From: Melanopsichium pennsylvanicum
Taxonomy: Eukaryota > Basidiomycota > Ustilaginomycetes > Ustilaginales
Length of the DNA stretch: 64,000 bases
Direction of reading: 5' to 3'
NCBI GenBank assembly: GCA_900208305.1
Contig: OAPG01000011.1
Coordinates: 372,001 to 436,000, forward strand
Within the stretch, counting starts at the first letter, position 1. Each line of letters opens with the position of its first letter. Positions 52,301 through 59,451 of this stretch are shown piece by piece. Position numbers and translations under genes: made by a program. The notes under the pieces are model-generated. The model did not search any database. It was not told the DNA's origin and saw nothing but the letters and a program-made list of their open reading frames with translations.

Positions 52301-54046
52301 CGTGTATTCCTCCATGTGTTTCCAAAGATAAGGCGAGTCTCTGGGACCAGAGCCGTATCTGAGCTTGACGCAATCTCCCCAAACGATGAGTTCTCGCCTG
52401 AGATAGACGCGCGACTTGTCGGAAGCGAAGTCTTCAAGTGGGTTTGCAGCCCAGATCCAGCCGTTATTGGCCAAGGAGAGCTCCTTCGGATCGCGGCCAG
52501 AGGCACTGGGATGCTTGGGATCCAGACGGGTGAAGTAAGGCTCAAAGAAGGGGCTTTCCTTTGAAATCTTGCCAAGCTGCGGACCATTGGGGTCAATACG
52601 AGTGAATTTGAGACGACCCTCGAGGTTGCTCAGGATGGCCTTCACATCCTCGTCATAGATAGCATAGTAGGACGCGTTGACTTCGTCGGCAACCTTGGCA
52701 AAGAAATCTACCGACTCCTCGACATCATTGAAGCCATACTCGGACTGTACAATCTGAGCCGCCTTCCTCACGTCAACTGTCGTCGCGAATCGACCGGCCA
52801 ACTTCATCTCGTTCTGCACGGCAGAGGAACGCATCTTCTTGGCAGCTTCTTTGAGGAGGATGCCAGTGGCCGAGGTGGCTGCTCTGGAGCCGGACTGAGC
52901 CTTGCTGGACGAGACGGCGGAACGGAAGCTCTCCTTGGCAGCCTTGATGTCGATGACGTAGTATTGCCATAGTTTGAGAGGGCCGAGAACGTGCTGCTTG
53001 ATGGCATCGATGAGCTTGGCGATCTCAATGTCGGACTTGAGCTCGTCAGGAATACCGTACTGTTTCAGCTTTCCATTGAGCTCAAAGAGAGCCTTCTCGA
53101 GCTCGTCAGCGGGCTGCAGATGGGGTGAGTTGGCAGGGCTATAGGCGGCATCGGGGTGCTCGTTGAGCCATTCGCTGTTGTGAGCAGTGTGGTTCCAGAC
53201 GACATCGCTCATGCTAAGTATGCCGTGCTTTGATTTCATGTCCTGAAGAACCGTCTTGAGCTGCTTGACGCGCTCTGCTGTTTGCTTTGGACCCTGGATA
53301 TGCTTGGGAAAGAGATCGTATGAGAAGTCGTGTTGGTCGCCAATCGAGTAAGGGCTGTTGCTCGCACCACGCACGTTGAGCGGAGGGAAGTGAATCATGT
53401 TGTAACCAGCATCTCTAGCCGAGTCGAGGTGCACGCTCCAGCCTGAGAGAGGACCCGCCCATTTAGAGATGAGGGTTTGAAGCACAATGGCGTCAAGTGA
53501 GAGGAAGTCATTCTTTGTTGTGACAGCTCCTCCGCCTTGCTCCGACGAGAGGACCTTTCCAGCTGCGCTGAGGATAGGCTTGCGCACGGCCAGCTGGAGG
53601 ATAGGATCCACGTTGAAGTAGCCACTCTTGCCCCTCTTGTGCTTGGGAGCCTGTGCGTTGCGCTCAAAGAGATTGGCGGTGTCTTGATCATTCTCGTCGG
53701 TGGTGTACTCGACGTAGAACTCGAACACACCGGCAGAATTGATAAGAAGATCGGCTCGGTTGGCGGAAGATGCACTGGACGAGAAGGGGGTCTTTTCGAA
53801 TGAAGTGCGCTCGAACGTGTTGCGCTTGCTGGAGTAATTGGTCCACAAATGAGCTTGTTGAGAAGCGGTGGAACCAGCTTCGATTGAGAAGCGGAGAACA
53901 TAAGGTTGCACGGGAGCAGGGAGCCTGATGTACGACTTCTGCTCGTTAGGGCTACCATCCTCTTCAAGCACGAGTTCGTAGACCTTGACTGGATTCGCGC
54001 GACCTTGGTGGTCGTTGCCATTTGTTGCTACCTTTGCAGGCGACAT
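49331..54046 (-). CDS. GDB1: Glycogen debranching enzyme
   Basis: A 1571-residue intronless bifunctional enzyme (yeast Gdb1 1536). The N-terminal half is the 4-alpha-glucanotransferase: MSDVVWNHTAHNSEWLNEHP, FDAFRIDNCHSTPIHVGEHF (catalytic Asp, about residue 594), VCAELFTGSAEMD (catalytic Glu region) and DVTHDNETPSMKRTTED. The C-terminal half is the amylo-1,6-glucosidase: AAGWARLWGRDVFISLRGLY, HGMIPNLLDSGKTPRYNCRD and STSCGWNYHNGPEWLWLRGY. It clears limit dextrins from glycogen in the cytosol. I start at MSPAKVATNGND (complement of 54044-54046). An in-frame ATG at 54205 would add 53 hydrophobic residues (TLFATYIILLTSPVATLLGL), which is unexpected for a cytosolic enzyme and is probably leader. 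Confidence 0.95.
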   Translation of the reverse strand: MSPAKVATNGNDHQGRANPVKVYELVLEEDGSPNEQKSYIRLPAPVQPYVLRFSIEAGSTASQQAHLWTNYSSKRNTFERTSFEKTPFSSSASSANRADLLINSAGVFEFYVEYTTDENDQDTANLFERNAQAPKHKRGKSGYFNVDPILQLAVRKPILSAAGKVLSSEQGGGAVTTKNDFLSLDAIVLQTLISKWAGPLSGWSVHLDSARDAGYNMIHFPPLNVRGASNSPYSIGDQHDFSYDLFPKHIQGPKQTAERVKQLKTVLQDMKSKHGILSMSDVVWNHTAHNSEWLNEHPDAAYSPANSPHLQPADELEKALFELNGKLKQYGIPDELKSDIEIAKLIDAIKQHVLGPLKLWQYYVIDIKAAKESFRSAVSSSKAQSGSRAATSATGILLKEAAKKMRSSAVQNEMKLAGRFATTVDVRKAAQIVQSEYGFNDVEESVDFFAKVADEVNASYYAIYDEDVKAILSNLEGRLKFTRIDPNGPQLGKISKESPFFEPYFTRLDPKHPSASGRDPKELSLANNGWIWAANPLEDFASDKSRVYLRRELIVWGDCVKLRYGSGPRDSPYLWKHMEEYTRLLASNFDAFRIDNCHSTPIHVGEHFLDIARQVNPNLYVCAELFTGSAEMDVHFVSRLGINSLIREMENGHDPKEESRLLYRFGVNKPIGSMDGACLTTAAKITLPEASLKDANCLVEQLTGSSPHALFMDVTHDNETPSMKRTTEDAITMGALVAFSWSAIGSTKGFDDLYPKTLDVVQESRLYRPIRNPEDSGIGAIKRLANHLHVEMVRQGYSEGHIHQENDYLVMHRVHPQTHRGFVCLAHTAFHKGSKDRGHAGPFKFDRTKVTYILGKSLEVTSKSAVQDDKYLDGLPSRLIDLAEPEIRTTEQDGRLCCSEIVVPDFFPPGSVMLFATEMDNIDHDIDSRCLSGADEAMKNLDLVDLNAFLYRADGEEKDVTEGNDGVYTIPGCPPLVYCGLEGWMSVLRPIIQSNDLGHPLCGHLRDGTWTLDYVHQRLLKQINVLPRLAEPAQWLSERFDLIKNTAPNFMRPKYFALVIKAAYDAAVRKALSRMAPIVKNGHDFIKALALCSVQMNGVVKSASLWPDKQVASMAAGLPFFAAGWARLWGRDVFISLRGLYLVTGMYDAAREHILGFGSTLKHGMIPNLLDSGKTPRYNCRDGPWFFAQNVQDYTKMVPNGEAILSEKVARRFPLDDEWVPWDDPKAFAHESTVAELIQEILQRHASGIHFREYNAGPAIDQDMHPEGFNIDVDVDWETGIIFGGNEHNCGTWQDKNGSSAKAGNKGLPGSPRNGAAIEITALLKSTLTWVASLEKKGVWKEGKGVEATINGEKTLVTYQQWADLLQKSFERAYYIPLDASDDSSYDLDAKLVNRRGIYKDVYGSSKGREWADYQFRSNFPIAMCVAPELFKPEHACNALNKAREVLVGPLGMKTLDPSDWNYRPNYDQRETDDPSTSCGWNYHNGPEWLWLRGYYLRAVAIFGAKVGVHRSVLNHRINTLMLEQRKHIRASPWAGLPELTNAGGAHCPDSCATQAWSAAALLDTLEEMAK

Positions 54047-54378
54047 AGTCGAACGTAAGCGCCGAGAAATCGGGCTTGAAAGGAAAAGATCAAGGGCAGA
54101 CGTCAAGCCAAGGAGGGTAGCTACCGGAGATGTAAGGAGGATGATGTAGGTAGCGAACAACGTGAGGAGAGAAGACGAAAGGGAAGGATGAGCGGTAAAT
54201 ATCAAAAGTACGAATGATGTTCGAGGCAGATAGGTGTCAGCACGATCTGATGCATGCTGTACGATGCCTTTGGATAGTTAGGGAGGACGAGAAGAGGCAG
54301 CCCAGGGTTGTGCGATGCAGATGGGCAGGCCTCGCTTAATGAGATTAAAAGGGTGTGCTTGTTGCCCATGGCGTGCCA

Positions 54379-54380
<2 letters not shown>

Positions 54381-54410
<30 letters not shown>
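54381..54410. repeat. (GGCT)n microsatellite
   Basis: About seven tandem GCTG copies upstream of GDB1, followed by ATGCATGCATGC. Confidence 0.9.
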
Positions 54411-54411
<1 letters not shown>

Positions 54412-54848
54412 TATCCATGCATGCATGCTTGTGATCTTCGCAATGATCCGAAATCGATAGCCTCGGGACGCGCGGGGGCCTCCACACCTGTGTGCCCAAA
54501 GTCTCCGCACATCGGCCATTGGGTCCCACATTCGCTTACGCGGGTCAATTTTGTAAATCGTTGGTCACCATCTTCAAACAAACGTCTAGCTAACTGTACG
54601 CTTACCGTCCTGAGCCATTGAGGATCTTGTCTGGAATGTCTTTGGGATGTGGCTTGGATTTGCATCTCGGACGGCTGGCTACAATATCGTGAGTTGCTCT
54701 ACACGTTTTCATCGCAAGAGGCAGAACCTGGCTCTCCTCCTCCCTCTTCCATCCCCGTGGCAGAATTCGAGAGATTTGGAATTTTGGCTAATGCAGCCAC
54801 CGTCATCGTACATCAATCGTACTGCTGCTGCCACCCATTCAAATTACC

Positions 54849-54873
54849 GTACAGTAGTATTTATTTACTGTAC
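54849..54873. repeat. GTACAGTA/TACTGTAC hairpin
   Basis: Perfect 8-bp arms GTACAGTA (54849-54856) and TACTGTAC (54866-54873) with a 9-nt AT-rich loop, in gene-free DNA. Confidence 0.8.
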
Positions 54874-55944
54874 AATCACAGAATACTTGCTGACACTCTC
54901 CGTACACTCCGTCGAATCAATGCACCTCATCACCTTCTCAACATTACAGTCCGCTCCAGGCACACTCCCGTTCGCTCACATCGTTTCGTATTGCTGCTCA
55001 GGTCCAGGCAAATTTGGCCGCCGTGCTTTGCGATTTGTGCCTCCATCGAAAGACATCGCTTCCGCACAATACTCTCGAATCGAGCAGCAGAACTCACCTT
55101 CCCCGTACGCAGCGCTGGCCCTGCTGCAGTTCATGACAACTCTCTCAAAGATAGGCAAGCGTGCCTAACTTGATTTTCGTCCTTTCCAAGGGTCAGCCTC
55201 GGCTGCAAGATCCACGTGCATATCATCATCTCGCATACGGTGTTCTGAGCCCCGGACCCCTCGAATATGCCGGCAAGTTTGCGCTACACTGACTACTTTG
55301 TACCTTTTTGCGTCCTCCGACCAACTGCGGTGCTCGCATGACTGTTTGTCCGGAAAGTCTATCAAATTCCGCACTGCATGAGCTGACTCATGATTAGCTA
55401 TGTCAACGGCGCCGACGTCAAGTGAGGAGTCTCCCCGTCCAACTGCCCACCCCGACCTCGCGAAGAAGGGTTCCCCCCGCTTCGATCGCTTCGACGATGC
55501 ACATGGGCCACTCGAAGGGGCGTGCGTGAGCCCTACGCCCAACCACACTTAGCAGTTACCCCCGAGTGCTATATTTCTGCAACTAGGGATCGGGGATAGC
55601 CTTTTGGACTGAGCCGTTGCTGGATCATTCTGCCAACGACGGGTACGAAGCTGGATTCGGACCAATGTAGCTAAGTATGGGTTTTTTTATTCCTTCTTCC
55701 ATTCAAGTTCGAGAGACTCGCTTGTTTAGATCAACAGAAATCAAGGCGTGTTCAAAATTGTATTTCGATAGATGAGATTGTTAGATGAGCTAATTAAGAT
55801 TGGGAGACCCTTTTTTCAAGCTTGATAGCATGTCAATAAACATCCGCTTGGACCTCTAGCTGAGGGAGCCATGAATGCTCAAGCTCTTTTCACAATTTCA
55901 TGTATGGCAGCATCATTCTCAAACTTGTAATGTAAGCAGCTGCA

Positions 55945-56996
55945 ATGCCGTGGCCACAGCACAACAACACAGTCTCTTTTGATCTTTTTTTGAGGATAAT
56001 CAACGCTTTGTTGCAAGGCAAGACAGTCTCAAACATGGCAAGAACATGTGAGGTACCATGTTCAACTGCATATTCAATCTGGAAGAGATTTCAGGAGTAT
56101 GGTGGTATGGAAAGTGGACAACAAGGAGGTGCAATGCAACACTTGCAGCTCCAGGATCAACACATTGAGTATCTGATTAGGGTGCTCAAGCGGCAACCCA
56201 GAGCTACACTGTAAGAGCTCTGTTAAGGCCGTAGGGTCTAGGTACCGCTGGGCGGCTACAGCCGGAATAGGGTCTATGGGTACGGAGAGGTTGTAGGCGT
56301 AGGCAACACAGGCGGTCGGGGGTCAGAGCACACTACTGCGTTGCTATAGAGCTAACTAAGTAATACATGCAACAAGGTCCGGAGGCAACCTCATGTCAAG
56401 CGGGGGCGGGGTGGTAAGGTCCAAGAGCTATCGGCCACCTCCGACCGCAGCGCTACAATGTTAGATTGCCAACGGTTGTATTCTGCTTACGGAGGGGCCA
56501 GCCGCGGTTGGGCGGTAGGAGGATCGTGTTAGGCCAACCGCTCCTCTGCGAGGGGTCCGGAGAGGGTCGGTTGGGGCTTGATCGCAACGATCGCTCAATT
56601 GGGAGGGGGCCGAGCGCCCCCTCTTTGGACTACGGTTGGTGGGGCACTAACATCCAAGAACTATCAACCACCTCCCGTGCCAACTGCGGTAACTACCTCC
56701 CACCGTGGCGCTACAATGTTAGATTGCCAACAGCCGTATTCTGCTTACTGAGGGGCCAGCCGCGGTTGGACGGTAGGAGGGTTGTGTTAGGTCAACTGCT
56801 CCTCTGCAAGGGATCCGGAGAGGATCGGTTGTGGCTCGATTGCAATGGTTGCTCAATCGGGAGGGGGGGCCGAGCGCCCACTCTTTGGACTACAGTTGGT
56901 GGGGCACTAACAAGCTCCAACAAGAGCTCAATGATCAATTCAACAATGCTCACAATGTATCTTTGCAAACAATTGGTTGTGCCTTTGAGGATTGAG
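55945..56996 (+). pseudogene. Tc1/mariner-like transposase relic split by solo LTR
   Basis: The first part (55945-56214, 89 codons then TAA) reads as an N-terminal helix-turn-helix of a Tc1/IS630-type transposase: RIINALLQGKTVSNMARTCE, PCSTAYSIWKRFQEYGG and VLKRQPRATL. The frame stops at TAA, six bases before the LTR start. If the LTR (56221-56912) and one target copy are removed, the same frame continues as ELQQELNDQFNNAHN and VSLQTIG, exactly the kind of sequence that follows in this family (P-R-A-T-L, then helix, then VS-x-x-TI). It ends at TGA near 56996. The catalytic DDE domain is not seen. The relic is old: it holds an internal stop as well as the insertion. Confidence 0.65.
56221..56912 (-). 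mobile_element. Inverted solo LTR with internal partial duplication
   Basis: 56221-56652 is a 432-bp LTR in reverse orientation (TGTTAAGG ... CACTAACA as read on the plus strand), the same length as the LTR at 57760-58191 and clearly homologous to its reverse complement. 56653-56912 repeats its last about 235 bp with a further about 25-bp insertion and several substitutions, and again ends GGGGCACTAACA. The whole is bracketed by AGCTC at 56216-56220 and 56913-56917, a 5-bp target duplication. No internal retroelement sequence remains, so this is a solo LTR formed by recombination, later enlarged by a tandem duplication. Confidence 0.85.
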
Positions 56997-57759
56997 CCCA
57001 TATGACACTCAATCAGCTGCATATTGAACATAGTTGTCATAACAGCTTGTCTACAATTTGTTCCAGGGTGTTACAGGGTGTTACAGGGTGCAAGAGACCA
57101 AGCCAGATACAAACTCTTGGTTTTATTGGGTTTCAATTTGAATTCTGATAAGATATGGAGTTCTAGCCAAACTTGGTTGGGAATCTGCCAATGGCCTGTC
57201 AGGGGTTGCTTGTGCCAGACCTGCAGATGCCAGAAATTGCCTAAAATATGACTGTACTTGATGAAGTGAGGCTTTGTGTACTTTGAGTTGTGTGTGCGTG
57301 AGCAACTAATGGTTTACGTACGTTGAGTGAAGTGCGCATAAACATCTAGTGCTGACAAACGTTTGCCTCCAACGTTGACTGACTCCTGTTGAGCACTGCA
57401 TCCAGTGGTAACCCAGCACACTAACTAATACACAGACTTGCCCACTTTCCCTGATGCTCTTGGGGTTGACAGCAAGGTACTACTAGGCTCTTGTTGAGGT
57501 TCCAGCGCTGCAGTTGGGGTTCTGCCTGTAATTGATAGACTGCAGCATTGGTAGTGATTCTGGCAATAAAGCTTCTTCTTGGGCACTTGTTATCAAAGGA
57601 GTCGGCACTCTGAGATGGTGGCAAGCTCTGCTATTGCCACACTACTGACTGACTAACAACTGTAATGTAAGGTACTGAACAAATAAGAAAATATAGTGAA
57701 GAATGGATGAGCTTCTGCACCTTCTCATTGGCCAGCAACAAGGTATATATATCCATCAG
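56997..57759. other. AT-rich relic DNA between the two LTR insertions
   Basis: About 760 bp with no recognisable coding domain. It includes three direct copies of a GTGTTACAGG-like 10-mer near 57066-57090. It may be the decayed remainder of the Tc1/mariner element or other old insertions. Confidence 0.4.
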
Positions 57760-58191
57760 TGTTAGTGCCTACCAACCGGAGTCCAAAGAGGGGGTGCTCG
57801 GCCCCCCTCCCGATTGAGCGATCGTCGTGATCGGGCCCCGACCGACCCTCTCCGGACCCCTCGCAGCGGAGCGGTCGGCCTGACACGATCCTCCTACCGC
57901 CCAACCGCGGCTGGCCCCTCCGTACGTAGAATACGACCGTCGGCAACCTTACATTGTAACGCCGCGGTGGGAAGTGGCCGATAGCTCCGGTACCTTACCA
58001 CCCCGCCCCCCGCCTGACATGAGGTTGCCTCCGGACCTCGTCACATGTATTACTTAGTTAGCTCTATAGCAACGCAGTAGTGTGCTCTGACCCCCGACCG
58101 CCTGTGTCGCCCCCGCCTACGACCTCTCCGTACCCGTAGACTCCATCCCGGCTGTAGCCGCCCGCGGTATCTAGACCCTACAGCCTTAACA
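57760..58191 (+). repeat. 5' LTR, 432 bp
   Basis: Begins TGTTAGTGCC and ends GCCTTAACA, giving the TG...CA termini with TGTTA/TAACA inverted ends. Its boundaries match those of the reversed solo LTR at 56221-56652 to the base. Differences between the two copies are dominated by CpG to TpG or CpA changes. Confidence 0.92.
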
Positions 58192-58192
58192 T

Positions 58193-58202
58193 TACATGCG
58201 AC
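58193..58202 (+). promoter_or_regulatory. Possible self-primed (Tf1-type) primer binding site
   Basis: The bases directly after the LTR (TACATGCGAC) do not look like a tRNA 3' end complement. They pair with GTCACATGTA inside the LTR (58040-58049) at 9 of 10 positions; the single mismatch is at a CpG-derived site. The solo LTR has GTTGCATGTA at the same place, so an ancestral GTCGCATGTA would pair fully. This is an inference from sequence only. Confidence 0.35.
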
Positions 58203-58234
58203 CTCCCCACGGGACGACGTTGTAACCAAGATGA

Positions 58235-59416
58235 GTAGACGCTCCCACCATCTCCCCCAGCGGAGACAAGCCCGCCAGCGTCGTTGCACCCTCGGGCGAA
58301 TCGCCCGCCGCCCTGACCACCTTGGTCCAGGGGCAAGTGGATATCCTGGCGCTTCTGCGTGAAACCTCTGAACAACAGCGGCGCATTACCGCTCTGTTAG
58401 AGGCCGCCTTCTTCCCCAGGGAGGATCAACCCAGACCGGAGTCTTCCCAGCACTACCAAGGAGCAACCGCTGCCCAGGTTCCCCCGCCAACCGTAGCCCC
58501 CGTCTACGTGGAGGCCGCGCCCCGCGAGCCAGAGATTCGACTCCAGGCTCCGGAATGGGACGGCAGCCAAGACAAACTGGAGGACTTCTTGGATCAATGC
58601 AAACTCAACTTCGAGGCTAATCCCTCCAAGTTTCCGACGGATGCCCGTCGCATCATGTTTGCCATCGGCAACATGACGGGCAAACCACGAACCCGCATCC
58701 GCAATGTGCAACAACAGGAGGGGGAGGATCCGCCCTGGATGAGCTCCTGGAGGGCCTTCTGCGCCGACCTCTGTTGCGTCCATGGCGATCCCGACCCCAG
58801 CTACACCGCACGCCTCCAACTGAATGCCCTCCGCCAGAAGGGATCAGTATCGGAGCACGCGGCGGAATTCATGTCGTTGACGGCCAAATCGCACCTGACC
58901 GACCAGCAGCAGGCGTTGATGCTGTTCGAACAAAGCCTCCGGCCGCGCCTACGGGAAAAGCTCACCCACGTGCCGATGACCGACATCCGTGACTTCATCA
59001 ACACCGCCATTGTCACGGAGCGCCGGATGCAGGTGATACAGGAGGCCACGGCAAGACCCACGGAGTCACAGCTGCGACACCGACCGCCCCTCCCAGCCGT
59101 GACGGCCAAACGAGAGCCCCCGGAGGGACCCCGCAAAATGGAACGACCTCCACTACCGGCCAAGGACCCTATGCGTGATGCGGCGGAACGCCTCCGCCAG
59201 CACCGACGGACCAACGGACAGTGCTTTGGCTGCGGTGGCAGCGACCATTTGGCCCGTGACTGCCCGAAGGCGCCCCAAACACAAACTCTCCGGGCACATG
59301 CTATTTCATTCGACAACGATTCCGGGACTATACTCGTCAACCCCATGGATGACGGGTCAGCCTCCAACCCCGATAGTGACCTATCGGATTCGGAGGATCC
59401 CCCGGAGGGAAACTAA
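58235..59416 (+). CDS. Retrotransposon Gag (capsid/nucleocapsid)
   Basis: The frame is open from 58235 to TAA at 59414-59416, about 393 codons. The N-terminal part has a helical LVQGQVDILALLRETSEQQR, then a capsid-like retrotrans_gag region (PEWDGSQDKLEDFLDQCKLN; WRAFCADLCCVHGDPDPSYT; LMLFEQSLRPRLREKLTHVP). The nucleocapsid end has one CCHC knuckle, CFGCGGSDHLARDC. There is no in-frame ATG at the start: an ATG at 58231 is one base out of phase (ATG-A-GTA GAC GCT CCC), so this copy may carry a 1-nt insertion just after its start codon. The frame ends in a slippery heptamer that leads into pol. Confidence 0.88.
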   Translation, partial: VDAPTISPSGDKPASVVAPSGESPAALTTLVQGQVDILALLRETSEQQRRITALLEAAFFPREDQPRPESSQHYQGATAAQVPPPTVAPVYVEAAPREPEIRLQAPEWDGSQDKLEDFLDQCKLNFEANPSKFPTDARRIMFAIGNMTGKPRTRIRNVQQQEGEDPPWMSSWRAFCADLCCVHGDPDPSYTARLQLNALRQKGSVSEHAAEFMSLTAKSHLTDQQQALMLFEQSLRPRLREKLTHVPMTDIRDFINTAIVTERRMQVIQEATARPTESQLRHRPPLPAVTAKREPPEGPRKMERPPLPAKDPMRDAAERLRQHRRTNGQCFGCGGSDHLARDCPKAPQTQTLRAHAISFDNDSGTILVNPMDDGSASNPDSDLSDSEDPPEGN

Positions 59417-59451
59417 GGGTCGATGGGTTCCTTCGGTCCGAACCCATCGAC
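59407..59451 (+). promoter_or_regulatory. Gag-Pol -1 programmed ribosomal frameshift signal
   Basis: GGGAAAC at 59407-59413 is a canonical X-XXY-YYZ heptamer, in the correct gag phase (GA G GGA AAC TAA), directly before the gag stop. After a 5-nt spacer a perfect 12-bp stem follows: GTCGATGGGTTC (59419-59430) with GAACCCATCGAC (59440-59451), loop CTTCGGTCC. A -1 shift reads GGG AAA CTA AGG and enters the open pol frame with no intervening stop. Confidence 0.85.

Larger units (their letters stand above)
54047..55944. other. Gene-poor transition into repeat region
   Basis: About 1.9 kb upstream of GDB1. It holds a GGCT tetranucleotide repeat (54381-54410) and a GTACAGTA hairpin (54849-54873). 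Two overlapping frames of about 174 codons at 54647-55173 have no resemblance to known proteins. From about 55560 the DNA becomes AT-rich and transposon-like. Confidence 0.5.

Noticed and set aside
54381..54410. Short tandem GGCT array considered as CRISPR-like or regulatory
   Set aside because: It is a plain tetranucleotide microsatellite with no spacers.
54647..55173. Two overlapping frames of about 174 codons
   Set aside because: They overlap in different phases, neither has a family resemblance, and a perfect GTACAGTA hairpin lies within them.
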